NCBI RefSeq assembly: GCF_047496725.1
Contig: NC_132975.1
Location: 14,765,501 to 14,829,500, forward strand
Direction: 5' to 3'
Length of the DNA: 64,000 nucleotides
From: Anoplolepis gracilipes
Lineage: Eukaryota; Arthropoda; Insecta; Hymenoptera; Formicidae
The notes beneath the pieces were generated by a model. It saw nothing but the letters and a program-made list of their open reading frames with translations. It was not told the DNA's origin and made no database searches. Below, piece after piece: positions 51,630 to 64,000 of the stretch (the stretch's first letter is position 1; every line of letters begins with the position of its first letter). Position numbers and translations under genes: made by a program.

Positions 51630-53365
51630 ACAATACTTGTGAAAGCACTTTTAATTACGCTCGCGCTCGCAATAATCAACAAAATATGATTGCACGACAC
51701 TTTGCACGGCACTCCTAACTTAATCACACGTACAACACTGTTTCACACGAACTGTTTCGCGTATTTTTCGTTTGCGTTATTTTTCGAAATAATTCTAACA
51801 TTCCTTATAACTATTTTTTATAATTGTAATTATTATTAATTATCGAGCACAATTAATTAACTTTTGCGGTCAATGACACGAGAAATCGTATCGTGCGGTG
51901 ATGACTATTTCATTGAAATAATAAAGAGACATGTGATATATTGATTGATTATTAATAACATGTCCATTTAACGTAGAGAATGGATTATCCTTGCGATATT
52001 GAATATCGATTTTGTCTTTTCTATCTGTTTATCGCGTTTAATTAACTATTAACTCGATTCGCAGTATCTCGCGATATTGTGATAAAGACTAATGTTATTT
52101 ACGTATTTTTTAATTATTAACAAAACGTCCCAAAACTATATCACTGATAGAATTTGAATTAAGCAATATCGCAACGTGTTTAATTAATAAAACCACGCGT
52201 TCTTAATAAAATTTTAATTTTTATCAACAATGTATCGTAAAAAAAAACATTGAAAAATCACCATTTGTCAAAGTGCGTATATTTCGCGAGATTTATTTGA
52301 TTGAAATCTGTCACACAAGTTTAACCATATTTTCAAATATTTAATTCTTATTTATTTTTTATTTTAAATTGCATGTTGATTCGCTTATAACGCGAAATAA
52401 AGTTTCTCTAAAAAATGCAAGCATATTATTTATACTATTATTAACTGAAATAGCCGCGGTGAGTAGCGCGTAAATTTGGCTGCGTGATTTTCGAGTGAAT
52501 CGATAATTTTTTCATCACAATATAATAAAATACGCGTTGCATAAAATTCGCAAATGCAAAGTGGATAATATTTTACTGATTATTGGGCACGTCAGTGTAA
52601 TTAATCATTGTTTTTGCAAAAATATCACGTAAGTGTCATGTGAATGTCATGAAAGAGCAGCGAAGGATGAATAAAAAAGGATGCGAAAACTAGAAATCCG
52701 ACGACGGTACAGGATAAGTAATTGAGGAATTATTCAACATTTATTACTCGTGAAATTAATTGCTTATACATTTTCATCCACATTTGAAATTATTGCGTAA
52801 TGCATATGTAAACTATTTTAGTTTATGTTGGAAACTTGAAACATCTATAAATAATAATATAATATAATATTATATTATAACATTTCTATATAGATATGTA
52901 TGTGTAAAATAGCTCAGCATTATGACATTTTTATAAAATTTATAATAGTAAAATATGTAGATCAAAATTAGATTTTTGAAAAATTTGAAAACATTTTTAT
53001 TTTAATAATTATGCAATTCACATACATATTAAAATACTTATTTGATAAATGAATAAAAACTTTGATTGCGCGTGATAATTACTTTTTTAAATAATGATTA
53101 TTTTAAACATTCTCTCTTCTTTACGTTTATTTATACATTACGAGCACGCTGAGAGCAATAATCAATTTCAAGACATTAGTATAACATACAGTTGTAGTAC
53201 ATATACATATACTTTACTGTCTGTTTTACCTATAAATGTAGATAGCGTTGACATAAGATAAGAGCGTGATCTTTATATAGAACACATGTCTCCAAGTACG
53301 TGCTACAACGGTGATAAGTAGTTTGCTATTTGTTAAATGTATTGTACTCGTAAAAAGTTCTCGTG

Positions 53366-53393
53366 TACACACACACACACACACACACACACA
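53366..53393. repeat. (AC)n microsatellite
   Basis: Uninterrupted AC run. Confidence 0.9.
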
Positions 53394-54389
53394 TTCTAAA
53401 GTTAGAGGCAATTAGTTCAGTTAATATTTGTTATTTATCTTAAAACGTAAAAAAGATATGTGATAAAAGTTATACTTTTACTAAACGTTAAATATGAATG
53501 TCTAATTATTTTTTAATTATATAATGCTTAAAATTTAATTTGCTTAAATATACGAGACAATGATATCAATATCATCAGATACATTTTTCGCATTAAATAT
53601 GTATGTGCGATGAGAAGGTATAAGAGAACAGGTTTAAAATCGTTTTTGCAATTCGCAATTGTTTATTCAATGTTCATTTAATTAAAGCTCGAAATGAATT
53701 GACTCTATTTAACGTAAAAAATATGCGGTGAAAATGTGGGTTAAAGCTTTAAAAAAAACTCTCTGATTGCCTCGGGATTGAGTTAGCAAGGCAGCTGAGC
53801 CAGTGTTAAAATAGAGAAGCCTGTTCCATAATTCAACGTCGAAATCTTGTTACTTTCGATTTTGATCTCACCCAATTTTATTTTCGTTTTGCTTTGGTTA
53901 TTGTATTTTTTTCGTTCACTTATACTATGCGTACATGTAGCACACTTATAGTCATAAAATGTTCAAACAATAAAATATCTATCTTTTTTTTTTTTTTTTT
54001 TTCACGTAATAAGATATTTCAGTAAAACGTGACAACACGCGACAAAATGAAGTGAATTCTTTGAAAAACCAACAATGACACTGTAGTTTACAGACTTTTC
54101 GATAAACGCGTTTATAATTGCTGCAAGAGTATTTTTGTGCTCAATTATTTTATTTTGTATCAATTTTAAAGCAAACGGCGCTTTTTACATCGCACGAATA
54201 TTTTGTTTCACTCAGGTGGTGTATTGTTACTGCCGTGAAGTATTGCATAGTGACGTAGATGTATACGTACGCTTTTTTGACGCGGCGTGAAATTTCAGCA
54301 AAATGTAAATTCATGAATCTTCTGGCAATCGGACGCGTTTAATTGAATGTAAATTGACGGGTCACTATTTACCAGGTCGTTTGATTTAG

Positions 54390-54511
54390 GAGGAGTCGTG
54401 TCACATTTGCGAGATATGGGGAACGTCGATTTTTCGCGAATAATCATCGATATTTGTCGCTCGTGTTTGTCGAGCGCGGTTTGGGAATGGTTTACGAAAT
54501 GGTTACAAATG
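54390..54511 (+). CDS. Alternative 5' exon of an unidentified plus-strand gene
   Basis: An ATG at 54416 starts MGNVDFSRIIIDICRSCLSS, and the exon ends in phase 0 at ATG|GTATGT. An acceptor-like TTTAG at 54389 would make it an internal exon entered in phase 1. Both phases equal those of the exon at 47670-47749, so the two could be alternative partners of the exon at 56361. No homology recognised. Confidence 0.4.
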
Positions 54512-56360
54512 GTATGTAATCAAATATAGCGGTAAGAGAAAAATTACACCAAAAACATTCATCCTCATCGAATATTTTGCATTTTGTTTCCATTTAATTA
54601 ATATCTTTATGGTAAACTGCGTTTGGTTTTGGATTAAAAATTTTAATTGTTATACAAAGTACGTTTTCTTTAAAATCAATATTGTATTAATAACTTTATT
54701 AATTATTTCAATTATACAATGTTGATTGGCGTTTATTAAAAGACACTTTGCAAAATTGTAATATATGATGTGATTAAGCTTATTACAAAAAATTGCTTCA
54801 TTTTTATCTTTTGATGCTTTTGAATGCTCTCTATACATATAGGTTTCCATTATTCATTTCTATTACTTATTTAAGATCCTACAGTTACAGTTAGATGAAA
54901 TAAGTTATACGTTGCGTAAATAAGCAGCACCTTTTGTTCGTTTAGATGTGCCATGTAATCCGAATATGGCGACACATGGCATAACTGTATGAACTAATTA
55001 ATTAATGAATAAGTGAAGTGCTGTGTTGGCTGAGTAATAAATGTATGCACAAAGCCGATAACGTCTGTCAGCTGGGCACTGCATGCTTTATTTATGACGT
55101 TATGACGTTACGAAGAGTGTCAATAATATACATTTTATGTCGATTGCATTTTAAGATATCGCTTATGTTAATATATAACTGCACATATGTATATACTTCA
55201 TGCATATAATATATTTATTAATTGTACATACAATATAAATTTAATATACAATTTGTATTTTTTATTTTATTTTAGTATGAAAGAAGGAGAATTAAGGTGA
55301 TATATTTTATTTGAATAAAATTTTTTATCATTCTAATCAATTTTTCAATATTGTAAAAAGTTGTGTGAAAAATGCTTTTAAAAAGATTCACATTTTTAGA
55401 TGTGTGTTTCTTCCGTCACAATTAATGTAATGACGCGCATTCAGGAATAATTAATGTCGGGAATTCGACGTGACAATAATTCGTGCGACAAACTTTTATG
55501 TCCATCTGGACTCCGAGAACCGAACGTTTCTTCGTCTAGTGCATAAATAGCTCTGTCGTAAAATGCCTCGCCTCGTTATTTCATATCTCTGCTGCTTCGA
55601 CCGGATGCAATAACATTCATTTCTATGCAATAAAGTTATCAGAGGCCGTGTCGAGCTTCAATGAAACGATTTTCTCGATAATACGTTGAAATTCATCGCC
55701 AACGGCGACGATTTATATCCGTCCATCTCTGCGAAGTTTCGCAGCAATCACGCGTTGCGTGACAAAATTGAAGCGACGATGACCTTTACGAATATAATTG
55801 GCAAATTCGTGATATTATAACGAATATCGTGACAGAGGGCTGATGCAATCGGACGCGAATAAAGAGCAAATATATAGAGAATATAATAAAATGTGATAAC
55901 AGATCAAAGGAACACAGCAGAAATTTCACAATTGGTTTTATAATCTCCGTCGTAAAATATCTTTTCTATAGAATTATATCTTTTACAATCAAGACAATTC
56001 CAATACATTTATTTTTTATTTAATACAGAAATTTTATCTGACACTTGAGAAATTATTTTTAAATTATTCAATAAGGTATACATTTTACACCTTAATTATA
56101 CCTATAGTCATACAATAAAGTATAATTTATATAAAATGTAATTAATTACTTTTACATCTTTTTTAAGTGTTACCTGTTTAATTAAAGTAAAATGTTAACG
56201 TAAGGCTCTAGATTTCTCTGTGCTTTTGTTGTAGATCGTGACGCATGTTAAGTAGCCTTGGAATAAGTAAAGTTATGCGGTAACGTGTAACAGCCATTTA
56301 TTACTTACTTTACTTTTGCCACTATAACTCATTAATATTCTACGCATCGTTTGCGAACAG

Positions 56361-56478
56361 ATGGCGGGAAACACGACGGTGGGTAGCACACTATTTGATG
56401 AGGAACTTCGTCGGATTCTACTGGAACGCGAGCAAGAATGCATGAAGCTGAAATATGCGAATACGACGCTGCCTCCGG
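56361..56478 (+). CDS. Shared exon of the unidentified plus-strand gene
   Basis: After GCGAACAG it reads, in phase 0, MAGNTTVGSTLFDEELRRIL and then LEREQECMKLKY..., ending CCG G|GTAAGG in phase 1. The charged, helix-like composition and balanced codon use look genuinely coding. It has its own ATG at the first codon. Later exons are not in the window unless they are hidden beyond 57 kb. Confidence 0.55.
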
Positions 56479-57067
56479 GTAAGGTATTTTTTTTTTATTT
56501 TTAAAAAAATTACAATAAAGTCCCGTGATACACCAAGCGAATTGCAAGAACCGCGAATTTGCGCACGTGTCTGCATTGTATGTAAATTTAATGAGGGCAC
56601 CCCTCATTTAATTCGAGTTGCTACTCGATCGATTAATTGTGATTGCACGCTAATGTATCTGATTTTCGTCTAGAAATTAGACGTTTCGTCACGTTAATAC
56701 AAGTAGAAAGATGAAAATATTAACGTTGCATACGCGTGCATGTGCACGCGATGCATGCGTCCAACGTATAAGCGCAGGCTATATCCCGCGCGATAATTAA
56801 CGGCTATATTATACATTATATCAGAAATAACATGCGCTGTGTAATTAATTAAAAGTGAATGTTACTGAAATACGCGCTGGACAATACACAAATACAATAG
56901 CAAACGAGAGACGCTACTCTTCACAGCATTGTCTTTTAAATATGGTTTTCGCAAATATTAGGCGGATAATAATACAATCTTTAGAAATATCGTAAGTCTA
57001 AGAAAAAGAAGAGGAAAAAAAAAAAATAAAATTACACACATTTATACAGTTCTCGTCGCTAGTTTCT

Positions 57068-58598
57068 TCACTTGTTCTTCTTCGACCTAATCGCTGCGCT
57101 GTCCTTCTTTGCACAAACGGACGATCCAAACAAGAGATTCTTCAATTTTCGTAGAACATATAGCACGATACAAAGCGCTGTAACAATCACAGCAAGTATA
57201 AAGGCGTAAACGTCCAGTAAGTGCCGTTGCCACCAATAGAGCTTAATGGCCGGTGATTGAAGCACGTTTCCGTATTTTGCGACGTATTCCACCCAAAATA
57301 TGGATGTGTTTAAGGCGGTCACCGGTCGATCGAGGAACAGCTTTGACAGTTTCTGTGCATTCTCGCTAAAACAGGAGCAAGAAGGAGGGAGACATTTATT
57401 ATTAAATATATCGATACAGCAAAATCTACTAATAAAAAGTAATTCCGAGAAAAAAAAAATAAACTCGAGCGTGTAGGGTAAACTAAGGTATGATGATCAT
57501 ACGGAAAAGATGGCCATAGGCTGTAATTTTTTTCAATAATCGCTATATAGTGCGCTTTTTTAGTCATTATCAAAGATAATCGATATTTACAGTAGTTTGT
57601 GCGCATACGTTATTCGAAATAACGATATTGTCAATCTTATATCATCGTTTTACTTTTGACTATCTGCAAAGTTTTTCATTTGTCCACTAAAAACGTTGAA
57701 TAAATTACAGTTAAGCTATCGTAATCGACGTTAGACATATTATAAAGATATATAAATTGTTATATGACCTATAATTTTTATTTTCGTTTTCACTATTTTT
57801 TTTGTAAATATTATGGTCATCTTTTCCTTAAAAGTTGGATAAGATGGCCAATGCTTATGTCGTACTATTTTGATAATATAAAATTTCTATGAAATATTTT
57901 CCTTTTAATTTCAATAATATTACGTAATTTAAGCTTCAGTAAAAGATAATATGCCAAACATTATTAAAAAATAACAAAAATAAAAGTATGTTTTTTTTGT
58001 ATTTTAAAAAACTATGACCGTCTTACCCGAGTTTACCCTATTCGTACAATGTTTGTTGGTCGCATTATGAAAATTTCCATTCGACGCGAGATTTTGCATC
58101 TTTCAATCTTAAAAAAATATACGATGCATTTTTCGTATAAATTTTTCATTTTTCTTTCTTCTTATCCTGCCGAGTTTGAAGCGTTTGTCCTTCGATTTTT
58201 ATGCGCAAGACGTGTTTCATATGGATTCATGCAGATGGAACGAACATGGAATTTTAAAGCACATACCGATTGACTAGAATTGACTCGCGATATGCATTGG
58301 AGGGTTCAGCAAGATTTGGTCACAATAGAGAGTGCACGCTCTATTTGTTCCACATTATACGCAATTGGTCACGGATCGATATGCACGAGCTAATAAGATT
58401 TGAACCAGTGAATCTCGGACTTTTGTCCTTTCGACGTGTAACTGCTAGTTGCACAATTTTAGCACTTTAACTCTAAATACAGTTCTTTTACTCAAATAAA
58501 ATTATTTTATTTAAAAAAAAAATAAATATAATAATAAATACATAAAAATGAAAAATTAAAAGCTATAAAAAATATATTGTATAAATTTAATTATATAC

Positions 58599-58667
<69 letters not shown>

Positions 58668-59369
58668 CATTATTATAATATGATAATTACTTGAAAATAA
58701 TGCTTTGTGCAACTTTTGAAATATCAATTATCTGTAGCTAACGAAATTTTAACTCCCTGTGTTTGCGGTCTCCATACAATCAATGTTATGATTTCATTAA
58801 TTTCGATTGAACGTTCATAATACTTTGAGTACTTACCGATAGAAGGGATCCTTCAAAATTTTATTTAATGCGGAAGTTAATTTCTCCTCGGTAACGTCAT
58901 TTATTGACTGGAGTGAGATAGCCACCTTCTTGTTGACGTAATTTTGAATATTAATGTGCTGATCGCCGAATAGAGGGATACCTATCATAGGAACTCCGCA
59001 ATAGATCGCTTCTTGCGTTCCCATGCCACCGCCGTGCGTAATGAAAGCGCGTATGTTTTTGTGTTCTGCAAAATTCATATATTAATTTTTTCTTTTTTAT
59101 ACATTATCGCGATTGGATGCATCCAACAAATTCACAGCGCGTAAAATTAATGACGCCAATTTTAATTTTGTTATTAAAAGTTTTAATTTCAAAGCTGAGA
59201 GTATCTTTCCGTACATCATTAAATAAAGAATCGACTTTTTCAAATTTCTATTTGCCGAAAAATATAATTTTCCTTTTTCTTAAATATACTAATTAACTCA
59301 ATTAAAAGGAAAATATTTTCCTTTTAATTGAGAATAGTATTAAACGGATTTTAGATAGTTAAAATTTTG

Positions 59370-59409
<40 letters not shown>

Positions 59410-59426
59410 GTGTTTGAAACTTCTAC

Positions 59427-59478
<52 letters not shown>

Positions 59479-60942
59479 CCAGAAATTACAAATTATAAAA
59501 GTTTTCACGATAAAATTTGATCGGAAAACAACATTTTTTAGTGAGATTACTCAATTTCTATGCAAATGCTATTATAGTGTGCAAAAAACCGTGGACTTTT
59601 ATCGACAATAATGATTCTAAGATTATTAAGAAACAAAAGTCTATTATTACGTATGACTGACTGACAATAGTTACGCACTCAGAACGGAGATTTGCGGGAA
59701 CCAAGATTGTGTCATGACATTTTCCGGTAATCCTGGCAACAAATCTTCTTTCTTCGCGACCTTCATCAGTACACGAACTGGCGCAATTTTTTTGAAAGAC
59801 GTGTAGAACTGTTCGATCAGTTCTTTAGGGAAAGTCTCAATCCTCACCATGGAACCAAATGTAAAGTAAATGACGCCATCCTTGCTTTCGTCCAACCATT
59901 TTTGCACTTCCTACATATAAATTTTTTTAGAGCAAGTAGTTTATACCGATAGATCAACCTAATGTTATAAACATATATATTTTTTTAAATACATAACATC
60001 AAGAAATAAACAAATCTTTGCAGTGTTGCTTGCAAAAAGATACATTTGAAGAAAAGAATAGATACTGCATGAAATTTACGGTGAAACAATATAATATAAT
60101 CATCTTTTTATATTTATCATAATTATTATGTGCATATTTATATACAATTATCGAAAGAAAAATATTTTAATACAAGACAGTTCATTCATTATCAATGCAG
60201 ATCATATATAAATACGTATTATTATTAATAAAAGAATAATATTTCATTTTTAAAATATTTTATCTTTGAATATAAAATCCCATTTTCTTTCTCTTAATTT
60301 CGAATAATTTTACAGTATATTTAAACAATAAATTTCATATTCTCTCCGTCAAATAATTATTTTTTTTATAGTTAGTTTCTTTTATTCTTTGCTGGCTTTG
60401 AATGAAAAAAAAAGAATAGATATAGAAATTATATTTATTAACCTCAGCTCTCATTAGATGCGGGAAGAACTAACACTGCGTTATATGAATAATTTGCGGA
60501 AAAGGCAATTTTCATTTGAACATACCGGCGATGGTGGGTCGTCGTCCTTGAGATGCAAACCGCCGACCTCGATCACATTAGTGGTCATTGGCCTAATTCC
60601 ATGTAACGAGTGATGGGAATTGACTAGATACAAAGATATGTCATAGTACAAATCCGTGATGAACGGCACGTCTATACCAAAGTACTTCTTTACGTATTCC
60701 AATTGCTCATTCGTGTAATAATGTATTTGCGCGGAGATGAAATTCGATAACAGAACGTTTAACAGTCGTTCCTTGAAATTCATATGTTGATCGTATGTCG
60801 AGAACAAGCCCGGGATGTAAGCGAGATTCAGCGGGTTGCCGGACATCTCGCTGAGCCAATCGTGAAAGGCACAAGCTACCGTGCCGACCATGGGAATTTT
60901 GAGATGACGGCCGAAGGCCAGGTAGCACGGTGCCACGAACAG
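57068..60942 (-). CDS. UDP-glycosyltransferase, C-terminal 391 aa (N-terminus not found)
   Basis: Exons in transcript order are 60526-60942, 59679-59910, 58837-59065 and 57068-57365, all in phase. The exon at 59065 carries the UGT signature FITHGGGMGTQEA...GVPMIGIPLFGDQ, which fits the PROSITE pattern including the final D-Q that binds the UDP-sugar. WLDESKDGVIYFTFGSMV is the usual start of the donor-binding half. A membrane anchor (VYAFILAVIVTALCIVLYVL) and a lysine-rich cytosolic tail end the protein, as in ER-resident UGTs that conjugate sugars to small lipophilic molecules. About 130 N-terminal residues (signal peptide, catalytic His, substrate pocket) are missing: no suitable exon is visible up to 64000, so it lies further right or the gene is truncated. 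Confidence 0.9.
57474..58040. mobile_element. TIR element in the last UGT intron
   Basis: The ends are TAGGGTAAACT...GGTATGATGATCATA and TATGACCGTCTTACCCGAGTTTACCCTA, imperfect inverted repeats. TA at both ends may be the target duplication. No coding capacity. Confidence 0.7.
58599..58662. repeat. (TA)n microsatellite
   Basis: Long TA tract in the last UGT intron, with one GT interruption. Confidence 0.9.
59373..59471. repeat. (CT)n followed by (TA)n
   Basis: CT tract 59373-59407 and TA tract 59429-59471 in a UGT intron. Confidence 0.9.
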
Positions 60943-63155
60943 CTGTGAATCGAAACACAATGCAATTTATCGATTGATTAATTATTCAAAACGTTTTATA
61001 ATAATACTCGTGACATCGGAGCGCAAAATCACGCTATTATGAAGTAGTCATGATCATTGAGCAATGTAGTACACGATGTAGCACGGTGTGTTTGAGTTAC
61101 ATAATGTTAGTAAACGAGATATTGTATTTGTAAAGGAAAGAAACTATGTAGTATTATGACACGCTACTACACGTGATAATAAAAAAAATAGACATGACGC
61201 AAACAATGTTATAAAGTGGCAAAAACAAGGATAGCACCACATTACGTAATTATATATTGTACTTTGACACTGAAAAGAACTTAACATATAAAGATGCTGC
61301 ATTTCAAGCGCGCGTTTATATTAATAAATATTTTCTGTTTTTTTACGAAATGTACACTATATCAAAAGTTCTTGTCGGATAGATATTCTTAACTCATAAT
61401 TTTTGTTTGTAACATCAGGATTTATCAAATTGCTGCCTACAATCTGAATACAAAAATAGCTCAAATAATAGCTCGTTAAGTTTCTAAATACTGTGAATAT
61501 GCGTTGAATAGGGCAAATTGAATGATGCAACAAGTATCATACAATTTGTGTCGAGATTCAACACACTCTCGTTTTATTATATTGAGCGCGGCAATTTTAC
61601 GTGTCATTACATCTACTTCGTTATAGTTGCACATTTTCTGTTTTGTTTTATTCTTGAATCTCTTAAATAAATGCACAATCATATTTTACACGCAGAAAGT
61701 AAAACAATGCTATAAAGGAAACAAATAGACTTTTCATGTAAGAGTGATATTATTTTTGTCATTATAACTCTTGCAATTTATATATAATTAAATTAAACGA
61801 TAATGTAAATTAACTAAGCATATAATGTCTGTTTTGTAATTTATTAGTGATAAGTATTTGTTATTTCAAGCGACACATACAATATTTATTATTTTAATGA
61901 TAAAAATTTATTATTTTAATTTTAATATGACGCAACGTGCAGCGCGCTCATATTTGCACAGCATCACGGGTCATATTTCAACGTGTCTCCTGTTCTTCTT
62001 ATACCAAAAAATTTTACTTTACATAATTTATAGTCAACTCATTGTTACGTAAATGTATTTATCAAAATTTCCATTCATGAGTTGTGTTTAGTTAGCAAAC
62101 TCGTGAGGCGAAAAACCATTATATGACTGTAAAACGATGCGCAAAAAATGCATAGTCATAAGTTGAGTTTTGATAACAATACTGAGTTACGTTGCATTAT
62201 TGTCAATTTCAATATTACCTAACTTGATACTTTGATATCCATTAGATATTGTAAGAAACTACTCGAATTAATGGCTTTATAATGGTCTTTAAATTATTAA
62301 TATTATTACTATTGTTATCATTATCATTATGATTATTATTATTATTATAGAGATAATGGGACAGGATTTTCTCTATCGAGTAGACAGTAGTTTCTGTCGT
62401 TACATTAAAATGATGCAACTTTAATAAAATCTGACATAGCATTGTTTGTAGCTTATCGTGAATATTTAAAAATGAGTTAATAATTAATGAGAATTTTGCA
62501 TATTACAGGATGTAGCGTGAGTCGGTTAATTAACATCTTGTTAAAATCTGTAATAATTTTGGTTTAATGAAGTAATATTTGCTTTTTGTTTAATTGCGTT
62601 TTATTTAACTTTATTAATTTTATATATATCTGGATTTGATCAAATATTCATTTAGTCAAGTCTTGATTAAATAAAATCTTAATTAAACAATTTCTTGATG
62701 ATCTACTTTTTCGGGCTTTTTTTCTCTCTTTTTTTCATATAATTTGTACGTGATAAAAACTGCGTATGCTCGATTTGTTTGCTGTACGTATAAATAATCT
62801 TATCTTTTGGTAACTTATGAATTTTTTAAATTATAATTATCTTTTGTTCGCCGATTAATGTTTTATGCACAACTCTTTTCTGAAAATGTTTAATTACAAA
62901 AGATTATATAAAATATTTATAACACAAAGTACGATTATTTTTCCTATCGGTATATACATTAATCAATTTAATTGAAATTATAAAATACATTGTCACGAGG
63001 TACAAAAAAGTATCTTATTCTTTTAGTAAGTAGAAAGATTAATTGTTTATTAATAAAAATGTCGAGATACCAAATAAATAATGTTTGCGTTCTAAAAAAG
63101 TCAAGAAGGAAGCTCTTTTTGCGAATTAAGCTCTTGTCGCGCGAATTATTATTAA
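60943..63155. other. AT-rich stretch without recognisable gene
   Basis: Upstream of the first visible UGT exon. I looked for the missing UGT N-terminus on the minus strand and saw none; only short AT-driven frames are present. Confidence 0.5.
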
Positions 63156-63858
63156 AGGGGCACCCGCAGATTTTTTTCTGTCGAAACTATTGTGTCACTT
63201 ATTCTAAAATTTCTACACGGTATCAAATAACATTAAAACTATATTTCAGAATTTTTTCGTGGAAGAATGTCTCATAGTGTCGAAATAACGAGCAATCTCC
63301 GAAAGGCACTTCTAAAAAAAAGTTTGTTTGCGGTCACCGCTCTAGCTCCGAATAGGATTATTTGAAATTAACAAATCAAAGAAATTTAGTTAGTATATTA
63401 GTTTATCTAGTGCTTAATCGAAGCTTTTTTAAATATTCCAAAAACTCTCTATTTTATAGACATTGATGGAACGATTTTTTTGGGGTCAAAAAAATGATCG
63501 TTCGAATTTTGACTTTGAACCTCCGCCATTTTATGAAAAATATGAATTTTCAAAAATGCTTCGATTAAGCACTAAATAAACTAATATACTAACTATATTT
63601 CTTTGATTTGTTCATATCAGATAATCTTGCTCGGAGCTGGAGTGATCACCGCAAATAAACCTTTTTTTAGAAATGCCTCTCGGAGATTGCTCGTTACTTG
63701 AACACTATGGGACATTCTTCCACGAAAAAATTCTGAAATATAGTTTTAATGTTGTTTGATATTGTACAGAAATTTTAGAATAAGTGACACAATGATTTCG
63801 ACAGAAAAAATTCCCCCAAAAAAGCTTTTATTTCTAACCCGCAACTGCGGGTGCCCGC
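63156..63858. mobile_element. TTAA-flanked foldback element (piggyBac-type MITE?)
   Basis: It starts AGGGGCACCCGCAG and ends CTGCGGGTGCCCGC, with TTAA on each side (63152-63155, 63859-63862). The arms are about 280 bp each, complementary over landmarks such as ATTTCTTTGATTTGTT and TTATTCTAAAATTTCT. There is no transposase frame. TTAA flanks are the piggyBac signature. Confidence 0.8.
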
Positions 63859-64000
63859 TTAATGGGATTTTATTTCGCTCATTTAATGTCAAACAAGTTT
63901 CATTGAAAGAAATTTAAAGTTTAGTTACAAAAATATTAGAGTGTGTTAAGAAATATAAAACTACAAAGATTAAAATAATCTGACATTTGAAGAGAAATGC

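Larger units (their letters stand above)
47750..56360. other. Long intronic or intergenic stretch
   Basis: AT-rich DNA with a foldback element, a TA-flanked TIR element and two exon-like pieces listed separately. Nothing else is supported; a 69-codon frame at 49519-49728 is left unassigned. Confidence 0.5.

Overview
The window is a stretch of animal nuclear genome. It has split genes with short AT-rich introns, many microsatellites, and small inverted-repeat transposon remnants, with no bacterial features. The gene set (a vitellogenin-like lipid-transfer paralogue, an ecdysteroid-kinase-like protein, an insect-type UDP-glycosyltransferase) points to an insect. The divergent vitellogenin-like gene plus (GA)n/(TA)n-rich DNA suggests Hymenoptera, possibly an ant; that narrower placement is inference. 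No rRNA, tRNA or CRISPR was seen.

Region 1 (1-30.5 kb) is a compact housekeeping block. Left to right it holds: the 5' part of a tRNA pseudouridine synthase (PUSL1, -, running off the left edge); the DNA-protein-crosslink protease Spartan (SPRTN, +) head-to-head with it; a 22-exon vitellogenin-like gene (-, 1385 aa); a 17-exon PAXBP1/GCFC homologue (-, 845 aa); and a 15-exon WDR75 homologue (+, 841 aa) divergent from PAXBP1 across a CCAAT-rich interval. I traced exons by reading splice sites and phase. Each complete model closes in frame, which is strong internal support. The penultimate WDR75 intron is about 4.9 kb and hides, antisense, a two-exon gene for a secreted, apparently amidated peptide that I do not recognise.

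Region 2 (30.5-36.7 kb) has an intronless EcKinase-like (CHK) gene (-), an AT-rich stretch with two inverted-repeat elements and a possible unrecognised two-exon gene, and then a GC/CpG-rich island ending in a strong splice donor. The island is probably the promoter and first exon of a long plus-strand gene.

Region 3 (36.7-57 kb) is mostly intronic or intergenic. It contains three copies of one small inverted-repeat element, a TA-flanked 528-bp element, a 1-kb foldback, and a few isolated exon-like pieces (47670-47749, 54390-54511, 56361-56478). Their phases fit one plus-strand gene with alternative 5' exons.

Region 4 (57-64 kb) has the C-terminal three quarters of a UDP-glycosyltransferase (-) carrying another TIR element in its last intron. 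After it come about 3 kb without recognisable genes and a TTAA-flanked foldback element at the right end.
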